From contig CANHEC010000052.1 of the NCBI GenBank assembly GCA_947459455.1, positions 1 through 8,859 of the forward strand: DNA of 8,859 nt, written 5' to 3'. Shown piece after piece: positions 5,868-8,859 of the stretch (positions are counted from its first letter, which is position 1; every line of letters starts with the position of its first letter). A model generated the notes under the pieces. That model ran no database searches and had not been told where the DNA came from. It saw nothing but the letters and a program-made list of their open reading frames with translations. The stretch is from Chitinophagaceae bacterium. Its GTDB lineage: Bacteria > Bacteroidota > Bacteroidia > Chitinophagales > Chitinophagaceae. The position numbers were made by a program, and so were the translations under genes.

Positions 5868-7829
5868 ATGAGAAAAACCATTCTCCTTTTTGTTGCTTGT
5901 GTGGCTTACCAGCCATTTTTGATAGCCCAAAATGTAGGCATTGGCACCACCACACCTGCTTCACGACTGCATGTAAGAGGTACGGGCGGTGGCACCCAAA
6001 TCATTCTCGAAGAAAATGCCGGCAGTGTGCTGCGCATCAGCAACGAAGCCAACGCAGCCGGGCCTTACATTGGTACTACTTCGAACCATCCATTCTCCTT
6101 TGTTACCAACAATGCGGTAAGGCTAAGCCTGACTGCCGCCGGCAACCTGGGGATCGGCACCAATGCTCCGCAAAAAATGCTGAGTGTGGCCGGAGGAGCT
6201 GTCGTTGATCAAACCAACAGCAATACAGGTACAAGCACCAACACCCTCACGTTTGGTAGCCAAAGCGGTGAAGGTATCGGCAGCAAGCGAACAGCCGGAC
6301 CTAACCAGTTTAGTCTTGACTTCTATACCAACAATCAGCAACGGTTGACCATTACAAACTCCGGGAGTATTGGTATTGGAACAAATACGCCACATGCTTC
6401 CAGCATATTGGACATCAATAGTACCACTGCTGGTTTTACTATCCCAAGAATGCTGAAAACGCAGCGGGAAGCCATCAGCAATCCGCAAACCGGCCTCATG
6501 GTTTTCGATTTAACCTATAAAACCATTTTTGTTTATGACGGATTGAATTGGATGCCACTGGTGCCGGGCTCAGCCGAAGGGCTTTCGGGTGGGCCACAAT
6601 CGCCTGCCGATAATACAAGCGGTAGTCAGTTCGGCTATAGTACAGCTATCGACAGTCTTTGGGCCATTGCAGGTGCACCGGCACAAAACAGTAGTGTTGG
6701 AGCCGTATACATATATCAGCGCAACAATGGAATTTGGGTAGAAACAGCCAAAATACTACCAGATGATGCAACACCTCAGTTATTTGGTGCCAGTGTATCT
6801 ATCGATTACCCGTATGCAGTGGTAGGAGCCCCGGGGCACAACACCTATAGTGGCTGCGTCTACGTCTTTTTTCACAACGGAAGCAGCTGGCTGCAAGTCA
6901 ATAAATTTTTTAAACCCACCAACAATGTCCCGCTAAACTACTTTGGAAATAGCGTTGATATAAGCGGTCTTCACCTCGTAGTAGGCTGCCCTGGCGCCGA
7001 TGATGTAGCCAGCAACGCCGGTGCTGTTTATACCTACCGATTCAACGGCAGCAATTGGCTATTTCAAAATACCCTTAACGGCCCCCAACCAACAAATGCA
7101 AATGCAGCCTTTGGCACTTCGGTAGCTGTTGCCGGTACAAATATTGTAGCGGGCGCCCCCGGGTATTTGGCATCTGCCAATCGTACCGGAACCGTCATGT
7201 TCTACCTTTTTTCAGGAGGCGGTTGGAACAGCGGCACTCCTCTTGCCCCTCTTTCGCAAAAGCAAGGCATAATTACTAAAGATTATGGAGCAGCTGTAGA
7301 TATTCATCATCAGCCGGGAAGCCTTTACAATGTAACAGTGGCGGTGGGTGCCCCGTCTACCTTCTACGATTTCAGCAATGTTTCTGACATACAGAATATT
7401 GGTGCGCTGTTCGCTTTCTGGGGAACCACAAATGGATTTGATCCGGATAATAGTGGGATAGAAATCCCCTTTGTAGAAGATGTCAACTACCCCCAGTATG
7501 AAAACAGCAGGTATGGTGCAGCTGTTGCGATATCGCACACTGGCACCGGCAATAATAGCTACCCCGGTACGGTCATTACCGTACACGCAGGCGCCCCTGG
7601 GCTCAACAATAACAAGGGTCGCATCTATCAGCATACCATCCAATCAAATTTTGATTTAAGTAGCGGACTTGCAACCGGCGGATTTAATCTCAGCAATAAC
7701 AGTACCATCGTCAATGGTAGCGGCAATAGTAAGCTAGGGTCCGCGTTGGATATGTTTGACAGGTTCTTCAGCATAGCGGGCTCGCCGGGCAGTAGTGTCA
7801 ATAAAGGCAATATAATATTTGAATACTGA
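5868..7829 (+). CDS. Secreted fibre-like protein with seven C-terminal FG-GAP-type repeats (second of three)
   Basis: A 653-residue secreted protein starting 23 bases after the previous stop. The signal peptide (1-20, ending IA|Q) is followed by QNVGIGTTTPASRLHV and a collar module shared with the neighbours (about 21-90). Fibre-like GIGT stations recur at about 94-101 and 168-175, then a block widespread in Bacteroidota surface proteins, TIPRMLKTQREAISNPQTGL (191-210) with FVYDGLNWMPL (221-231). The rest is a propeller of seven FG-GAP-like repeats starting near residues 255, 306, 359, 415, 473, 549 and 623, each F/Y/L-G-x-[SA]-[VTL] ... [VI]xGAPG ... GxVYxY. Seven is a full integrin-alpha-type propeller, and the protein ends with the last blade. 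I see no DxDxDG calcium loops, so these resemble the FG-GAP_2 variety. No type IX sorting domain follows. Probable role: surface adhesin or binding tip; the ligand is unknown. Confidence 0.86.
   Translation: MRKTILLFVACVAYQPFLIAQNVGIGTTTPASRLHVRGTGGGTQIILEENAGSVLRISNEANAAGPYIGTTSNHPFSFVTNNAVRLSLTAAGNLGIGTNAPQKMLSVAGGAVVDQTNSNTGTSTNTLTFGSQSGEGIGSKRTAGPNQFSLDFYTNNQQRLTITNSGSIGIGTNTPHASSILDINSTTAGFTIPRMLKTQREAISNPQTGLMVFDLTYKTIFVYDGLNWMPLVPGSAEGLSGGPQSPADNTSGSQFGYSTAIDSLWAIAGAPAQNSSVGAVYIYQRNNGIWVETAKILPDDATPQLFGASVSIDYPYAVVGAPGHNTYSGCVYVFFHNGSSWLQVNKFFKPTNNVPLNYFGNSVDISGLHLVVGCPGADDVASNAGAVYTYRFNGSNWLFQNTLNGPQPTNANAAFGTSVAVAGTNIVAGAPGYLASANRTGTVMFYLFSGGGWNSGTPLAPLSQKQGIITKDYGAAVDIHHQPGSLYNVTVAVGAPSTFYDFSNVSDIQNIGALFAFWGTTNGFDPDNSGIEIPFVEDVNYPQYENSRYGAAVAISHTGTGNNSYPGTVITVHAGAPGLNNNKGRIYQHTIQSNFDLSSGLATGGFNLSNNSTIVNGSGNSKLGSALDMFDRFFSIAGSPGSSVNKGNIIFEY
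5925..6052 (+). repeat. 128-bp perfect direct repeat, copy 1 (base cassette of second fibre gene)
   Basis: Identical at every base to 7948-8075 (offset 2023 bp). It begins at codon 20, the last residue of the signal peptide, and covers mature residues through the EEN and RISNEA segments. Beyond 6052 similarity continues for about 30 bases with scattered synonymous changes and then fades. The signal-peptide codons upstream are unrelated between the two genes. Confidence 0.97.
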
Positions 7830-7884
7830 TACATGGCACTTGCTCAATTCCCAGCCCCTTTTTATAGCCTTTAAAAAATAAGCT

Positions 7885-8859
7885 ATGCGCTTAAGACATC
7901 CGGCACAGCTTTTCATTGGAATTCTCTTTGCTACGCCTGTCTGCTTTGCCCAAAATGTAGGCATTGGCACCACCACACCTGCTTCACGACTGCATGTAAG
8001 AGGTACGGGCGGTGGCACCCAAATCATTCTCGAAGAAAATGCCGGCAGTGTGCTGCGCATCAGCAACGAAGCCAATGCATCCGGACCTTACATTGGCACC
8101 ACCAGCAACCACAACATGAGCATTGTAAGCAACAATGCAGTACGCATGGTGGTAGCTGGCAATGGCAATGTGGGTATTGGTACCAACAACCCCCTTACCC
8201 TGCTCGATGTAAACGGTGCTATCCGCATTGGCAACAGCAACACAAACCAACCCGGCAGTATCCGGTACAACAATAATCGATTTGAGGGATACACCGGTGA
8301 TAGTTGGAAGGGATTCGAGCAAGTATCTGTCAGTTCAGTTATCACCAGCCGTACAGCAACCGACGAAGTGTTGCTTAATCAGGGTTACAAATATGTTGGC
8401 GCTATACCGGAAGTGATTACAAGAGATACTGCGACTACCAACATGGCTGCCAACACATGGCAGGTTTTATCCAGCAAGCTCAACTATCCACCACCTCCAT
8501 TCGTTGGCGAGTCGGTAGTATGGACAGGTACCAACCTGATTGTATGGGGCGGTGCCGACGTCGATTTCGAAAATGACATACCAGGCTTGTCGTTTGTAAA
8601 CACGTTTGCGGAAGGCTATGTATTGGATATGGAAGCCAATATTTGGGATACCATAAAAAGGCTGCCTGAGGCAAGGTATCGTCACACAACCGTGTGGACA
8701 GGCACCGAAATGATTGTGTGGGGAGGAAGAAGATCTAATGCAGATGGCACCTTCACTGTTTTTTCGAACGGCGCCCGGCTGAATGGCAGCAGCCTTCGTT
8801 GGACCATGATAGGTGGGCCTTCGGCCAGGTACAACCATACAGCAGTATGGACGGGTACA
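7885..8859 (+). CDS. Secreted fibre-like protein with Kelch-type repeats (third of three; 3' end beyond the window)
   Basis: Open to the right edge; 325 codons visible. The ATG at 7885, 55 bases after the previous stop, gives a signal peptide (1-22, MRLRHPAQLFIGILFATPVC then FA|Q). The mature start QNVGIGTTTPASRLHV and the collar to about residue 75 are nearly identical to the second fibre protein. A second GIGT station (about 96-103) leads to LLDVNGAIRIG and GSIRYNNNRFEGYTGDSW (124-141), a motif known from tail-fibre-like proteins. After a linker with Y-P-P-P-P near 201-205, Kelch-type (galactose-oxidase-like) blades begin: VVWTGTNLIVWGG (211-223), RYRHTTVWTGTEMIVWGG (264-281) and RYNHTAVWTGT (315-325), the last cut by the window edge. 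A full propeller needs more blades downstream. Likely a surface binding protein sharing its base with its neighbour but carrying a different tip; the target is unknown. Confidence 0.85.
   Translation, partial: MRLRHPAQLFIGILFATPVCFAQNVGIGTTTPASRLHVRGTGGGTQIILEENAGSVLRISNEANASGPYIGTTSNHNMSIVSNNAVRMVVAGNGNVGIGTNNPLTLLDVNGAIRIGNSNTNQPGSIRYNNNRFEGYTGDSWKGFEQVSVSSVITSRTATDEVLLNQGYKYVGAIPEVITRDTATTNMAANTWQVLSSKLNYPPPPFVGESVVWTGTNLIVWGGADVDFENDIPGLSFVNTFAEGYVLDMEANIWDTIKRLPEARYRHTTVWTGTEMIVWGGRRSNADGTFTVFSNGARLNGSSLRWTMIGGPSARYNHTAVWTGT
7948..8075 (+). repeat. 128-bp perfect direct repeat, copy 2 (base cassette of third fibre gene)
   Basis: Identical to 5925-6052. It begins at codon 22, again the final residue of the signal peptide, and in the same codon phase as copy 1. 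Recombination between the copies would therefore be in frame. Divergence begins at 8076 with third-position changes and one changed residue (A to S), then the proteins part after YIGTTSNH. Confidence 0.97.

Noticed and set aside
5445..5930. Open frame of 161 codons on the - strand spanning the junction of the first two fibre genes
   Set aside because: It is antisense to two convincing coding regions with intact domain patterns and shows no motif of its own.
7840..7872. TTG (7840-7842) and TAGCCTTT (7865-7872) as a promoter for the third fibre gene
   Set aside because: The -7 element lacks the key TTTG and spacing is slightly long; the match is too weak in an AT-rich gap.
5925..8075. The 128-bp direct repeats as insertion-element ends or phage attachment sites
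   Set aside because: They are coding, lie in frame at matching positions in two homologous proteins, and enclose no transposase or integrase; gene duplication explains them.
4459..8859. The fibre genes as prophage tail fibres
   Set aside because: Tail-fibre-like motifs are present, but the proteins have Sec signal peptides and there are no phage structural, lysis or integrase genes in the window.

Overview
The window reads as a chromosomal segment of a Bacteroidota bacterium, most likely of the Chitinophagaceae or a near relative. Four things point there. Three secreted proteins begin their mature part with the Q-N-V-G-I-G-T-T-T-P motif common in that phylum. The sensor kinase has a periplasmic two-component-regulator propeller followed by a Y_Y_Y domain. 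The signal peptides end A|Q, as the Bacteroidetes 'Q-rule' expects. The genes lack convincing Shine-Dalgarno sequences. The genus call is inference. All recognisable genes are on the + strand.

Layout: (1) 1-555 is the 3' end of carB (carbamoyl-phosphate synthase large chain), closed by a strong intrinsic terminator at 576-621. (2) 686-4389 is a two-component pair: a 999-residue sensor kinase with fourteen propeller-blade repeats (enough for two seven-bladed propellers), Y_Y_Y, one membrane segment, HisKA_3 and HATPase; then, 74 bases later, a NarL/LuxR-type response regulator. (3) 4459 to the window end is a tandem run of three secreted fibre-like proteins. Each has a signal peptide, the same start of the mature protein, and a different distal part: a YadA-like head-repeat roll with a possible lectin-like end, a seven-repeat FG-GAP propeller, and a Kelch-type propeller (cut by the window edge). 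No clear intrinsic terminator was seen between 686 and the window end, and gaps are 23 to 74 bases, so the five genes could be co-transcribed.

The most notable point is the modular fibre array. The second and third fibre genes share a 128-bp segment that is identical base for base (5925-6052 and 7948-8075, offset 2023 bp). It begins at the last codon of each signal peptide, is in the same codon phase in both genes, and fades out within the shared collar module. A diverged version of the same module lies inside the first fibre protein. This looks like recent duplication or ongoing gene conversion of a common base cassette carrying interchangeable tips. Recombination between the copies would delete 2023 bp and put the Kelch tip in frame behind the FG-GAP gene's signal peptide.

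A similar ~21-bp element containing an inverted repeat (TCACCA-N4-TGGTGA in the better copy) sits directly after the kinase stop codon and again directly after the regulator stop codon, upstream of the fibre genes. It is a candidate operator for the neighbouring regulator. That link, and control of the fibres by the two-component pair, are inferences from position only.
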